From: Chiua virens
Taxonomy: Eukaryota > Basidiomycota > Agaricomycetes > Boletales > Boletaceae
DNA: 64,000 nt
Reading direction: 5' to 3'
NCBI GenBank assembly: GCA_019787685.1
Contig: JAHNUO010000009.1
Location: forward strand, 558,001-622,000
The notes under the pieces were generated by a model. It had not been told where the DNA came from. It made no database searches and saw only the letters and a program-made list of their open reading frames with translations. A program made the translations under genes and the position numbers. Shown here in pieces: positions 10,263-22,661 of this stretch (the stretch's first letter is position 1; each line of letters starts with the position of its first letter).

Positions 10263-10640
10263 CAGCTACTTAGGAACATGATTTCGTAATATTGCTATCC
10301 ATGATATTAGATTATCAAAACAGGTGGGTCGGCCACCCCTACCTTTATGTAGATAAACCCCAACATACTTTGGCACCAGTTGTATGGGGTCAGCTGACCC
10401 ACTTTCTTCTTTGTCGGCCGAAGTTCAGCTGGGACCACTTTTACAGGCATTTGTACATGTCGGGGGAACCAGTTTTACGAACAATTTTGACTGAAGTATG
10501 TGCGCAAAGCTGGTCTCATGGAGCTTCATTATCCAGAGCTGACATGGATGTCAACTGTTTCTCCCGACAAACGTCCCGTGGGTCAAGCCACACCCCCTAA
10601 ATCTATTTTCGATAACTCACGTTCCTGAATAACATCTGAT
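10263..10640. other. Spacer with further GGTCGGCC and GGGTCAGCTGACCC palindromes
   Basis: Outside the right array, motifs related to the 75-bp unit recur singly (GGGTCGGCC near 10325, GGGGTCAGCTGACCC near 10386, GTCGGCCGA near 10415). This suggests that the element or a relative extends further right than the array. No gene is seen. Confidence 0.4.
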
Positions 10641-10646
10641 TGTACC

Positions 10647-11404
10647 ATGGCCCTCCTCCTGGCACTCCAGCCCCATTTTCCGAGTCTCTCTGTCGATGAT
10701 GCAAGTAAAGCTCTCTCGATTCCTGATCTACGGGCAGCGTTGGGTGACTTCTCCTCTGGCCGCTCCTATACCGCCCGAAATGGCCACCATCTCGCTTCAC
10801 CTGACTGCCCACTTCCATTCTCTCACATCCATGCGTGGCACAAACTTCGTATCCAGCAGCGCTCTGTGCAGAATCCGCTTTCTCTCCGCCCGGCTCAGAC
10901 TATTCAAGCTGTACCACCCAGCCCAGCTTTGCCCTTTGGTCGTGCAAACACAGTCCTAATCTCACACGAGAGTGGTGAGCTATTTTCTGCCGAGAGCGAT
11001 AAACGTGTGTGCCCAAATTATCGCCGGATTTCATCTCTGACCTGCAACCTTTTATAGGATATCTTGTAGCCCAAGTTCGAGCAATTCTTCAGCCAATAAC
11101 TGACCCCTCGAGTCCACCACTTATCTATGTTGAGTTTTTCAAATTTTCTAGTGCTCATTTTGTTGTCGTGGATGACACCCGCATTGTGGCACCTGCTCCC
11201 AAGATCGAGATGTTTGTTGTCCACCACCACCTCCGTAGCAATGATCGACGTTTGGGTGGCATTGTACAATTGGTTCCTAAGTATGGGAGCACAAAAGTAC
11301 CAGCCGATATGACCAGCGACAACTGTTTGGAACTTGGACGAGAATTCTATGTCAATTCCTTCGCCGACAAAGAGAATTTTCATGCTATTTTGAGTTACCA
11401 GTAG
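10647..11404 (+). CDS. Plavaka/CACTA-like transposase, C-terminal part (two exons)
   Basis: Exon 10647-10974 joins exon 11058-11404 across an 83-nt intron (donor GTGAGC, acceptor TTTATAG), giving an uninterrupted 224-residue frame. Seen in it are FSHIHAWHKLRIQQRSVQ, a PAQTIQAVPPSP block, PFGRANTVL, then LIYVEFFKFSSAHFVV, and a terminal FADKENFHAILSYQ. From memory these resemble C-termini of Plavaka-type transposases common in Agaricomycetes. The N-terminal catalytic portion is missing, so this is a relic. It lies directly upstream of a tyrosinase fragment and may have arrived with the event that removed that gene's 5' part. Confidence 0.5.
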
Positions 11405-11688
11405 TTCTCTGTTACCCCTCCATGATTACACTTGTTGTTTCACGCGCTCCGAGAGTCTGAGTCTACCACCAATCTTATCTCAAACTGATTGATTGTTGCT
11501 AGATAATCAAGTAAGCACTAGATAACGTGTCTACGTGAGCGTTGCACTTGTTGGTATGGTAGCCGATGCTCTGGAGGTCAGCGGTAGTTTTGTCTGAGCA
11601 ATTCGGTACCCGACGGTTTGCTCGGCTAAGTGTTCTACTGATGTCCTTTCCTCTAGTGACCCTATACAGTTCTAACACTTTATTCTAG

Positions 11689-12510
11689 GCTACTCCTACC
11701 AAGAATTTTTGGGCGTGAAAGTGGACAAAGCTGCGTCTAGCCCCAAGGAACGCCAAGAGGCGCGGGCCAGAATCGCCAAATATTACGATGTCGACCTCCA
11801 AACGGACGCCACAAAGATTAGCCTGCCCTCCTGGCAACACATTCCCGTGCCCGGTGCTGACGAAGCAGAACTCCCTTCCAATTTTCAGCCAATCCAATAC
11901 TTCCGCGTCTTCAAAGTCCTTGTTCAGCTCTATGAGCACGCCCTCGGTAGCTCGTACTACTTTAACCTCTACTGCAAGAAAGAGCTCGTCGGCAGCGTCG
12001 CCGTCTTTGCACGCGAGGACAATTCCCCATGCAAGGCGTGTGCCGTCCGCCGCGAGAACCAGTCCGTCGTACGCGGCGTGATCACGATTCCGCCCGCCAT
12101 CATCAACAAGATCATTGTCCACCACAGCGCGACACCAAGTGAGAAAACGTTGGACAACACCGTCAATCAGATCGCGCAATCGTTGACGGGTCAGCTTGAG
12201 GACCTGAGCGGAAATGTGATTGCGTTCGCGCAAGGCGGCAACCAGGCGCCGGCCGTCTCCGCCGATCAGGCGATTTCGAAAATGATTCGACCGGCCGAGG
12301 TCACGTTGTTGTCGTCGGCATTGGCGGAGCATGCAGAGGACGATAAACAACCTGTTCACTTTTTCGACTGGCAGCGTCATGTAGATCTTTTCCCTGTACG
12401 TACCATTCCGCTAATATTTGTTTGCCCTCTTTTTCGTTGGCTGACGTGCGTTGCGTGCATCTTGATAGAGCGGTTGGAAGGACGAGAGCAAGCCGTCAGC
12501 TCCCAAGTGA
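11689..12510 (+). pseudogene. Tyrosinase C-terminal fragment (catalytic domain missing)
   Basis: Exon 11689-12395 starts after a TTCTAG acceptor with YSYQEFLGVKVD, then carries the C-terminal domain typical of basidiomycete tyrosinases. It shows SYYFNLYC, LVGSVAVFAR, a CKAC pair with RREN, VRGVITIP, and finally HFFDWQRH. A 73-nt intron (GTACGT to GATAG, 12396-12468) leads to SGWKDESKPSAPK and stop at 12508-12510. The type-3 copper centres (HxxxH motifs) that should lie upstream are absent; the sequence before 11689 is transposase and spacer. The coding frame itself is clean, so truncation rather than drift broke the gene. An intact enzyme would oxidise monophenols to o-quinones for melanin. 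Confidence 0.78.
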
Positions 12511-12799
12511 ACGTTGTCAATAGTTACTGCGCGTCTGTACGATTTATGTATGGATGATATACTTCTTGAGATGGATGATGGTATGTTGTATGTATAGTTA
12601 CGATATGAAATAGCATCTTGGATCAATTGCGTGATATCAATGAACGACATAACAAAGGGTCTATAGACTCTGTACTTGTTTGTTGACAGCGAGATAACCT
12701 CCGAGCCTTGAGCCCATTCAGAAAATTGCTATATCTCAAGTTTTTCAACTAACAATCGTACTCACCACTGCACGGTGGCTAAAGATGTTTTATCAGCGC

Positions 12800-13545
12800 T
12801 CCACATATGATGAACAACCCACGAGTATGAGTAAGGATATACTGTCCTTGAGGAAGGTGTTGACGGAGCTGCTGGGTGAAGCTAATAAGTCATTCGGCTT
12901 TACCATCACCCCTTTCAAGCGCCGTCATGTCCTGTTATCTGCAATGATCCGATCAATCAGTCCTGACATTCATCTGTGGAGAACAGGCTTGGAGCATACC
13001 TCATAATCAACGTCAATGCCATTGACACCATGCTTACTAACCCATGAAGCCATGGTGTTCCCCGTTCATACCGGATCGGAGCCGCAGCTTGTCAGGGTCT
13101 CCATGGACCCAAATGCATTATACTCTTTCATGAAAGAAAAACCCTGACTGGCATCGAGATCAACTTCCCAATCCTGAACCTGGTCGGCGGCCCCTGTAGA
13201 CATCAGAAAAGAAAGGGCACCGAAATGCATCAGTCACGTTGTCGTATACTCTTTCCGAGAACCACGGCTACTGACAAGACATCGAAACCCTGCTCGGCAT
13301 ATGTAGCGGTCGAAGTGGTGACAGCGTATGTCGATTACCTGACGTTGCGAAGGAGAGGGAAACGGGTTAATCCAGCAGTCATCGTAGGTGACAAACCGAG
13401 GAGCAGCGGGTGCAGCCCTTTTCAACCTATCACGAGATGTAGGATTGAAATACCTGAGTTTGTGTTCAAGCGGAATGGCTTGCGTTGCGCCAAAGACGGA
13501 TAAAACTATAAGGACTGTGGTCAACGCAGAGCGGAGGGAGACCAT
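12800..13545 (-). pseudogene. GH18 chitinase pseudogene
   Basis: Reading down the minus strand from the ATG at 13543-13545: a signal peptide (MVSLRSALTTVLIVLSVFG, cleavage near TQA), then APRFVTYDDCW and a splice donor after PFPSPSQ. Next come MSTGAADQVQDWE, NTMASWVSKHG and the family active-site motif GIDVDYE (DxDxE, 13000-13023), then LISFTQQLRQHLPQGQYILTH. In-frame TGA codons at 13066-13068 and 12890-12892 (the second where Trp is expected), a deleted segment before the active site, and loss of the C-terminal barrel show it is dead. It converges on the tyrosinase fragment. Confidence 0.8.
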
Positions 13546-13881
13546 CTCCCCGGGAATATTACTGGAGTAACTGAAGTTCCATACCATGACATGTATAGTA
13601 GAACGAGGTCATTCCACTGGCACGTCGGCAACGAGACGAAGTGTGTTACCCGTCGCCGCAGCCAGCATGCCACTAAGTGCCGCGGTGCCAATGGCGAAAC
13701 GAGTACAGCCACCTCCGAGTCAGCGACGTATCCTCCATCATGATTCCGCGCAGCGCTCACCATCGAGCTCTCGACCTGCCTGCCGATCACTGCACGCCGT
13801 CAACCTCGTACGACACTATACCCATGCAAGTCCATCTTTGTACCTGTTTTATGCCTTCCACTGACTTTCATCTCCTTGCAG

Positions 13882-14118
13882 GAATCGCTCGTCGAGACAG
13901 CGCCGTGGCTGAGCCACTTCAAAGCCCTCCGCTACCTCACATTCATGGCCCCCGGCTCGCTCTCGACGGAGCACCAATCCGAGATTGCGATGCTGTGGCA
14001 CAAGGCATGTCCGGCACTCTGGACGACCATCCTCTTTAAGGGCGTCGTGTGGGGGTACGTTGACGGACAATGGGTGTCGTTACAGGACAGGTCAAACGCA
14101 TTCGCAGGCAAATTGTGA
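13882..14118 (+). pseudogene. F-box/LRR-like protein, orphan last exon
   Basis: After a CCTTGCAG acceptor, an open exon encodes ESLVETAPWLSHFKALRYL, then WHKACPALWTT and KGVVWGYVDGQWVSLQD before the stop. This resembles the closing exon of fungal F-box-associated proteins, but no upstream exon is recognisable. A decayed second copy lies at 25846-26080. Confidence 0.4.
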
Positions 14119-15225
14119 AATAATATGGCATGTACATTTAGGAAGATAACTCGAATACAAGATGCCCGCTCATTCGGAGAGGGCGCGGATGGTTCACGGT
14201 GAAATATTCCGATGTGTTCATGATGTGGACGATCAAATTACTCGCTTTGAGACATCGTGCATGTTACAGGTCTCGGACACTTCGGTACATTAACACCACG
14301 CGCATTCTGACACACGCAGGGTGAGTGTGCTAATGGGAGTCAACCGTTGGCCTAATAGTATAATCCCTATCCTCTCCACGAACCCTTCAAAAACCCTTCT
14401 TCTTTGACCGCGATGACCTGTCTCATGGCTCTCGGTCTCTTCTAGGTCTGTCGAAAATCTCTGCAAGATTTGGACATAAAAAGATCAGCTAAAGGACACA
14501 TCGGATGTTCCCATGTTGCACGAACCTCCTCGTTCGTGGTCACCTCCTGTCCGACATCAAACAAGCCGGTACCGTTCTCCTGGGTTCGGCCAGATCTATC
14601 ATACCTGCATCAAGATCATGATGGACAAACGATGTCAAAAGCCTGTGGGGTGTGTACATTTTCCTCCAACGACTGTGGGTTCCCTCTGACCTCCGCAATT
14701 CTTGATGTGTCACGTCATGTCTCCCACTGTAGTGTAGTTGTAGATGGTTTTGGTGCCAAACAGAGCCGAGGGAGCAGACCGCCAAATGTCTTCAGCTGAC
14801 GACACTACGAAAGCATGTTTTCAACCAAAGCGGACGCTCAGTCGATCGCGCGTGTTCCACACAATTTCAAGGACAAGTCTTGCCATCACTAAATTAACGA
14901 CGGAAACTGCAGCGATCGATAAGAGAGTTCATTGAGGCAAGAAAAGGCGCTGAGGACACGAGGGATGTTCCAATAAGAGACACGTAAGAGCTCCTGCGAA
15001 TAAACTCCCACGTATCTTTGTTGTTGCCGCCGCAGAAATGTTTCCTAGCACACGCTGGTCCACTAAGAGTGAGTAGATTTGCATGATAACTGAGAGTGGG
15101 ATACTGATGAAAACCCAAGAATCCGACGGAGGTACTTCATTTCACGTCAGTGATGCTTACCGAACTTAATAAAAACTGATCCAAGGGGGGGTTGGGAGCT
15201 CGGGGAGCCAAGCATCGAGGGAAAG

Positions 15226-17673
15226 AGATTCCGACCCCATCGACCAGCAAGGTGTCGCAAAAGGCGCACTCGAAATTGACGGGAGAGATGAAATACGTTC
15301 ACTTGCGTTTCTCATGGAGGGCAAACACATTTTGAGTGGAAGAAAGGAGGCAATTGGAGGATGGCCTGCAATTTGGAACGCCAATGGATGCGGGGGATTG
15401 GGCCAACAGCGTTGCCGTATCAAGTGACGGGAAGTGGATCGTAGGTGGAGCAGGAAGTGGACATTTGTCGATGTGGAGTGTGCAAAGCCACGAGCGAGTG
15501 GTCGAGTTTAAAGGACACACAAATGAAGTCGGAGCTGTCGACATCTCAGCCGACGGGACCAAAATCGCCAGTGGATCAGATGACAAGACTGCCTGCATCT
15601 GGAAGCGAACGACTGGCGAACGACTGCTAACGCTGCAACACAACGACTTTGTGACCGCAGTGAAATTCTCACCCGACGGAACCCTTCTCGCCACTGACAC
15701 CTGGAATCGCTCTGTTAATGTCTACAACACCGAGGATGGCCGTCTCCTGGCCCAATTCCCAATCAATGTTGGGTCATTGTTTAATCAATGTCTTGCATGG
15801 AACGACGAACAACATCTCTACGCCATTTCTTGGGACGGCAACATCCACTACCTCGACATATCCACGGGAGAAACATTCTCAAAATGGCCCATTCGCACAA
15901 AGGGCGCCGGAAAATGGGGGTGCATCGCTCTGCCACGCAACCGCAGATTCATCGCAGCCTCTACTGAGGCCTCCATATCGTTCTGGGATACAACAACCCA
16001 CACAAAAATCGGATCCGACATCAAGTACAATGACATAATATTCACAATGGTGATTTCGGAAAACCACGACATTGCAATTGGTCACGGCAAGACAATCGTT
16101 GTTCGGAACCTTGGTGAAATCCTCCCCCCTCACTATGTTCACATTGTCAGCGTATCTGCATCAATATGCTCGATCGCAGCTGACAGCCCAATAGAATGTG
16201 GATCCCGAAACAAGAATCGCGTCCCCTCGTACACAGGACAAACAGTCAAGTACGTTCGCTGTTCAGCTTGGTCTAGACGTTGGTGCCAGTTTTCTGACAC
16301 TCGAATGCGTCAGACGAAAAGATAAATAGTCTCGAGAAAGCCGTGCAGAAACTCAAGGATGAACTTGCAGTGCTCCAGGGCCACCATGAGGCGCAGTCGC
16401 GCGAACTAGCCTCGGCACAAAACGAGCTTGAGACATTAAAGACGACCAAGGAAGCCAATGGTCGCCAAATAGTCGCACTTACTCGTGAAGTGGACCGGTG
16501 GAAACAGTCCGATGCGATCAAGGGTCGTAAAATCGATACTCTTACCGCCGAAGTGGACCACTGGAAGCGCTCTGATGCCGAAAAAGCAGTGGAGCTCGCC
16601 GCTGCACGCGAGGAACTCGAGGAGCGCCGTCGCGATTCGGAGGAGCTGATCGCCGTGCGCGAGGAGCTCCAGTTGTCCCAATCTCAAACTATCTCGGTCC
16701 GGAAATGGTACGACGAACAGTTTAGACAACTCAAGTCTATCGTCGAGGAAAGTCAGCGTGTTCTATTTCCCGTGCAGAATTTCGTTACCAAGGCGGACGC
16801 ACGTGCGGAGCTGAATATCGTCGAGACACTCCATCGGCTCAACGAGAGCATTGATTGGAGTTCTACATTCATCGCAGATCGTGTCATCCATAATTTCCAG
16901 CCCCGTGCTACAAGCCCGACGGAGGAACAAGTTTCTATTGCGAAGAGGGTCGCAGAATCTATCGGACAATCCCTTGTGAACCGGTTACGGAGCACCTCAC
17001 GCGCTGAGGTCGTTGCGTATCTTCCAGTCGCATTCCGTGCGTACCTCATCTACCATCTGTGCGGGATCATGTCCTCGTGGTCCACAGAGAGCGGATATAA
17101 CCGGTTTATTCGTGAGATTTACGAATCCGTGCGGAAATCGGGTGAGGAATCAAGTTTAAAACACACGCAACCGTTCCACTAACGCTAGGGATAGAATCCC
17201 AAACGAAGTCAGGGAGTTGGCGATCCTTGACTTACGCCACCATCTCGCCTACCTGTGCCAGCAACCCAGACAGGTTCATTTCGTCTACAATGGACGGTCT
17301 GTCTGAGATTGTTGTCACAGCTGGTTGCGCCCCATCTGTCTCCGCCGCCAATGCAATCATCTCGACGAAGTTCTACAGAAGGATATCTTTCCTCCTTGCG
17401 ACTGCGGGACAGCTCACTAAATCGATCATGGATGCCTTGTCGGGCGATTATAGAGTCGAAGCTATTCGTTCAGCCAATATTTTCGATGGGAGAACCATGG
17501 ATATCGAGTCGAGTGGTCAAGGGAGAAAGGCGACGAGCCAGTTACAGTATGTGTTGTGTACGACTCAGTTCGGGTTGTCGAAGGAGGTCATTACGCAGTC
17601 GAAAGTCGGACCGAAGAAGAAGAATACGGTGACGGTGACGAACATAGTCAAGGCAAAGGTTCTCACAGCATAA
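15226..17673 (+). pseudogene. WD40/coiled-coil protein, paralog 1 (frameshifted)
   Basis: The same architecture as the intact paralogs: beta-propeller WD40 repeats (about 15370-16146), a 13-nt microexon (16237-16249), a coiled-coil exon (16314-17141), a 47-nt intron and a C-terminal exon (17189-17673, ending VTVTNIVKAKV). Compared with paralog 2, 17 nt are missing near 15350, which throws the N-terminal WD40 sequence out of frame. The first intron donor is GTCAGC instead of GTAAGT. A shortened protein from a later start remains possible; I call it a pseudogene at moderate confidence. Confidence 0.7.
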
Positions 17674-18017
17674 GTGAGATCGGTCCCGTACCGTCTCAGA
17701 AATTCTGTTTCTACGTGTCTGTCTTGGGTCCATCTATTTTCAACTATCCTGTTTCCTAGATTTTTTAAAAAGAGATTGGTGCGGTACTCATTGTGTTTGT
17801 ATGGTTCGAGTGCACTGCACGCGCCTGCTAAATTGTAGTACCACTGGCATTTTTATCACTTGCAGTTCCGAATACTTATTACCATGCTGTTGTTCGCTCC
17901 ACTGCGTCACGTCAGATATGCACAGTACCGCGGCGTGCATCACACTGCGAAGAATGTGCCCATAGGGGCCTTTACTTGACACCCACAACGTTGTCTAGGT
18001 CGAAAACTCAGAGGTTA

Positions 18018-21000
18018 TGCGTCATGTCCGAGTTACCTCCGCTGGCATGGCCGTCGAAACTTGAATAACGTCGTTTTTCTTCGCGTTGCAGTCTATTCCA
18101 GTCTCATACTGTGCTACTGTCGTACCGGTGCAAAGTATCGTCGCACCCGATGCAGACCGTGACTCTAGCAATAATGTGAGCGCTGCCTGTACTGTGCGGC
18201 ACAGTGCCCCGAGAGTTGCCAAGGATTGATCGTCCGACTTTCGCTTGTGTAAACCTGATCAGGTCATCCCAGCCCCGCCGAATCCTACTCCCTTTCTCCG
18301 TTCCATCTCACCAGTGGCCACACTCGCACTGGTTTGTGGCCAGATCACGGTGATATCGTGGATTTCAGATGTGACCCAGTGTCAGTTCACCTCACGAAGA
18401 ACGTCTGCTCGATCGACTTGAAAACGATAAGTATTTGTAATGATGACACCATATTATAGCTGTGTCTGCACCAGTCAGGGCGAATTATGATGACTGCATG
18501 ATCCTCGTCAACTTCAGGTCAAGAACTCAATTGAAACTATGCATGGGTGTTTGGGGACGCGATGCACGGAACTAGAGACTCGAAACGAACGGGGGAGTTC
18601 CAGACCGAAACTGAGGGACTCCCTGTGGGGATGGATGGTGTGAAAGAATGGGCAAAGCCATATATATGGAGCGAGGCCAGACAAGGTAAACTCCGGTGAC
18701 CGTCATCAGAACACAAACTTAAATCCACTCAATGATTTGGTATCACCGCGAGCCTCTTTCCTGCCCACTCGTCCCTATCGTTACCTAATGAACGGGATTC
18801 TTGTTGGTAATACATGGTGACTGCATCGTCGCAATTAGAAATTGGTCATTTGCGACGGCATGGGGTAGCAGTGTGATCTGATGGGACTCGCATCCGATAA
18901 GAAGGCACGTGTAAGCCGGGCGAAAAAGTGCTCTTCAAGAGGAGTAGACATCCACGTGTCCTGTTTTCTTTCTCCGTTCCACAAGCCGACAATTTCTCAT
19001 AGATTAGTTGGAACGACAAAGAAGGACGAGCCTTGAGTAAACGGGATCAATGATTACTTATAGTGCGATACTGACGAAAATACGAGCGTTAAATGACGGT
19101 GCTTCCACGTCCAATGATGTTGGGCGTTCAAGAGGAAGCCAGGTCCAGACTTGAGGGAAAGAAATCGAAGCTCGATAATGGGGTCACTGCCGCTTGTCAA
19201 GTACAGCAATAGATACTATGAAGGTTCATCGAGATAAGAAAAAGTACCGAGGACATAAGGCGGGTTCCGTGTGCGCAGTGACTCCTGCAAATAAACCACC
19301 ACGTATCTTTGCTGTTGCCGCTGCAGAGATGTTTCCTAGTATACGCTGGTCCTATAAGGGTGAGTAAGTTTGCGTGATCACTGAGAGTGGGATACTGATG
19401 AAAACCCAAGAATCAGATAGAGGTACTTCATTTCACGTCAGTGATGCTTACTGAGCTTGATAAAGACAAATCCAAGGGAGGATTGGAAACTCGGGGACCC
19501 AAGCATTGAGGGAGAGAGATCCCAACTCCACCGAACACCAAGGTGTCGCAAAAGGCGCACTCGAAATTGATGGGAGAGATAAAATACGTTCACTCGCGTT
19601 TCTCATGGAGGGCAAACACATATTGAGTGGAGGAAAGGAAGAAAAGATTCGACGATGGCAATTGGAGGATGGCGTGGAGTTTGGAACGCCAATGGATGCG
19701 GGGAGTTGGACTAACAGCATTGCCGTATCAAGCGACGGGAAGTGGATCGTAAGCGGGGCGGGAAGGGGACATTTGTCGATGTGGAGTGTACGGAGCCACG
19801 AGCGAGTGGCCGAGTTCAAAGGACACACAGGTCACGTAGGAGCTGTCGATATCTCGGCTGATGGGACAAAAATCGCCAGCGGCTCGGATGACAAGACTGC
19901 CTCCATCTGGAAGCGGTCGACTGGCGAACGACTGCTAACGCTGCATCACGACAACTGGGTGGACGCAGTGAAATTCTCACCCAACGGAAGCCTTCTCGCC
20001 ACTGCTACCTGGCGTCGCTCTGTTCGCATCTACAACACTGAGGATGGCCGTCTCGCTGCTGAATTTCCAATCAACATTGGCTCACAGTTTAATCAATGCC
20101 TTGCATGGAACGATGAACAACACCTCTACGTCATTTCTTGGGACGGCAACATCTACTACCTCGACATATCCACCAGAGAAACACTCTCAAAATGGCCCAT
20201 TCGCACCGACGGCGCCGGAAAATGGGGGTGCATCGCTCTGCCACGCAATCGCAGATTCATCGCAGCCTCTGCTGAGGCCTCCATATCGTTCTGGGATACA
20301 ACAACCCACACAAAAATAGGATCCGACATCGATTACAGTGACCGCATAAAGACAGTGGTTATTTCGGAAAACCACGACATTGCAATTGGTCACGGCAAGA
20401 CAATCGTTGTTCGGAACCTCGATGATATCATCCCACCTCACTATGTTCACAGTGTAAGTGTATCTGCATCAATATGCTCGACCTCGATTGCAACTGACAA
20501 CCCTCATGCGTAGGACGAGCAGTCATGTGCGTACATCACTGAACATCGTTTAGTTCATCATCACACTGGTGTCGGTTTTCTGACACCCAAACCACTAGTC
20601 AAACAAATATTCGATCTCGAGAAGACCACGGAGGAACTCAGGAATCAAATTGCACGGATGCAGGGCAGCTATGAGACACAGTCGCATGAACTAGCGACCT
20701 TGAAGTCTTCCAATGAAGCCAAAGATCGCGAAATCGTTGGACTTATTGGTGAAGTGGACCAGTGGAAACAGTCTGATGCGATCAAGGGTCGTAAAATCGA
20801 TACCCTTACCGCCGAAGTGGACCACTGGAAGCGTTCTGATGCCGAAAAAGCAATGAAACTCGCCGCTGCGCACAAGGAACTCGAGGAGCGCCGTCGCGAT
20901 TCGGAGGAGCTCATCGCCGTGCGCGAGGAGCTCCAGTTGTCCCGATCTCAAACCATCTCGGTCCGGAAATGGTACGACGAACAGTTTAGACAACTCAAGT

Positions 21001-21950
21001 CCGTCGTCGAGGAAAGTCAGCGTGTTCTATTTCCCGTACAGAATTTCGTTACCAAGGCGGACGCACGTGCGGAGCTGAATATCGTCGAGACACTCCATCG
21101 GCTCAACGAGAGCATTCACTGGAGTTCTATGTTCATTGCAGATCGTATCATTCATAATTTCCAGTCCCGTGCTACCAACCCGACAGAGGAACAAACATCT
21201 ATGGCACAAAGAGTCTCCGAACGTGTTGGCCAATCCTTGGTGAACCGCATACGGAGCAACTCACGCGCCGACGTGGCGACGTATCTCCCAATTGCGTTCC
21301 GTGCGTACCTCATCTACCATCTGAGCGGGATCATGTCCTCGTGGTCCACAGAGAGCGGACATAACCGGTCTGTTTGCGAAATTTACGAATCTGTACGGAA
21401 ATTGGGTGAGGAACCAAGTTTCGGACACACTCAACTATTCCGTTAATGGTAGGGATAGAATCCCAAACAAAATCTGGGAGCTGGCGATCCTTGACTTACG
21501 CCGCTATCACGCCAACCTGTGCCAGCAATCCAGACATGTTCATTGCGTCTACAATAGATGGACTGTCTGACATTGTCGTTGCAGCCGGCTGCGCCCCATC
21601 TTTCTCCGCCGCGAATGCAATTATTTCGACCAAGTTTTACAGAAGGATATCCTTCATCCTTACCATTGCGGGACAGCTCGCTAAATCGATCATGGATGCC
21701 ATGTCTGGCGATTATAGAGTCGAAGCTATTCGTTCAGCCAGTATTTTCGATGGGAGAACCATGGATATCGAGTCGAGTGGTCAAGGGAGAAAGGCGACAA
21801 GCCAGCTACAGTATGTGTTGTGCACGACTCAGTTCGGGTTGTCGAAGGAGGTTATTACGCAGTCGAAAGTCGGACCAAAGAAGAAGAATACGGTGACGGT
21901 GACGAACATCGTCAGGGCAAAGGTTATCACAGGGTAGTGAGGTTGGTTCC
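18018..21950 (+). repeat. Segmental duplication block B (partner at about 37341-41215)
   Basis: From GTCATGTCCGAGTTACC onward, block B matches B' through 1.4 kb of non-coding flank and the whole WD40/coiled-coil gene 2. B' similarity drops in the last exon and 3' flank. In B the block directly follows A; in the second copy a transposon separates them. Confidence 0.8.
19605..21937 (+). CDS. WD40 repeat/coiled-coil protein, paralog 2 (intact)
   Basis: Four exons: 19605-20453, a 13-nt microexon 20514-20526, 20599-21405 and 21453-21937. They join in frame to about 717 residues. Residues about 1-280 hold about six WD40 repeats (KIASGSDDKTASIWKR, LLATATWRRSVRIYN, SISFWDTTTHTKIGSD). Residues about 290-400 form a Glu/Lys-rich coiled coil with a repeated GEVDQWKQSDAIKGRKI / AEVDHWKRSDAEKAM unit. 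The rest is a helical C-terminal region of no domain I know (KWYDEQFRQLKS, VVEESQRVLFPVQNF, NIVETLHRLNESI, QSKVGPKKKNTVTVTN). The frame is open back to 19506, so a non-ATG or spliced start is possible. A scaffold role is likely from the architecture only. Confidence 0.75.
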
Positions 21951-22661
21951 GTACCGTTGTCTCAGTAATTCCGTATTTACATGCCTGTCTGTCTGATTTA
22001 TTTTCGACTATCTTTTTTCCTAGGTTGATGGAGTATGTACCTCTTCCTTTTTGGCCCAAGTCCGACATGTTGTTCGATTACCCATCGTGTTTGCATGGTT
22101 CTTTGGCTACTTTCAAAACGTCCGCTTGCTAAGTTATACGATTTCCACTTCATCATGCTGTACATATGTTCTGAGCGGTTGTTGCAGCGGTCTCTGAGAG
22201 ACTCGGACACGGTGTTCATTCTAAGCATTTATGTAAAGCAACTTGAACTTGAACTGTCTCCGAGTCGCTAGATCTCGACTCGGATGTGTGCAAGCTGAAG
22301 AAGAAACCTGAAGTCTGAGGGCAGTGCAGGTTCACGAGTAGGTGGTTACTACTATTCTTCAAGTTATTCCCTGTGTTCACATGCCGGCGATGATGCCGCC
22401 TATCCTCCTTAGTTTGTGACCAGCCCTGGACCGCCTATGAGGGTCACAGGATACACTAACCTTCTCACGTCTATCGACAGCTTGCCCTCCCGCGACCTGG
22501 GCCACCTTTAGACGGGCTGGTCGCCGGACTACATCCTCCCACGAATATTTATCACTAGTTCGAGTATAACATCGACTGTTGTTTATGCGTACGCCCGTTT
22601 GGGAGCCCACATTCCAAATCTCAGCTTTTCGCTACTCTCCCCGTCCTCGAACTGACCGAAG
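21951..22661. other. Intergenic spacer
   Basis: Between the duplicated block and the F-box gene. No coding frame or repeat is convincing; it should contain the F-box gene promoter. Confidence 0.5.

Larger units (their letters stand above)
13815..18017 (+). repeat. Segmental duplication block A (partner at about 25783-29805)
   Basis: Colinear similarity to block A' spans a shared F-box-like exon, non-coding sequence and a WD40/coiled-coil gene. It ends at CACAACGTTGTCTAGG followed by the same AAAACTCAGAGG. Identity by eye is high in the gene's 3' half and lower, with indels, in the 5' flank. Confidence 0.75.

Noticed and set aside
9711..10289. 192-codon plus ORF with repeating TPCTYRGVPYMWC sequence
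   Set aside because: Same artefact in the inverted right array.
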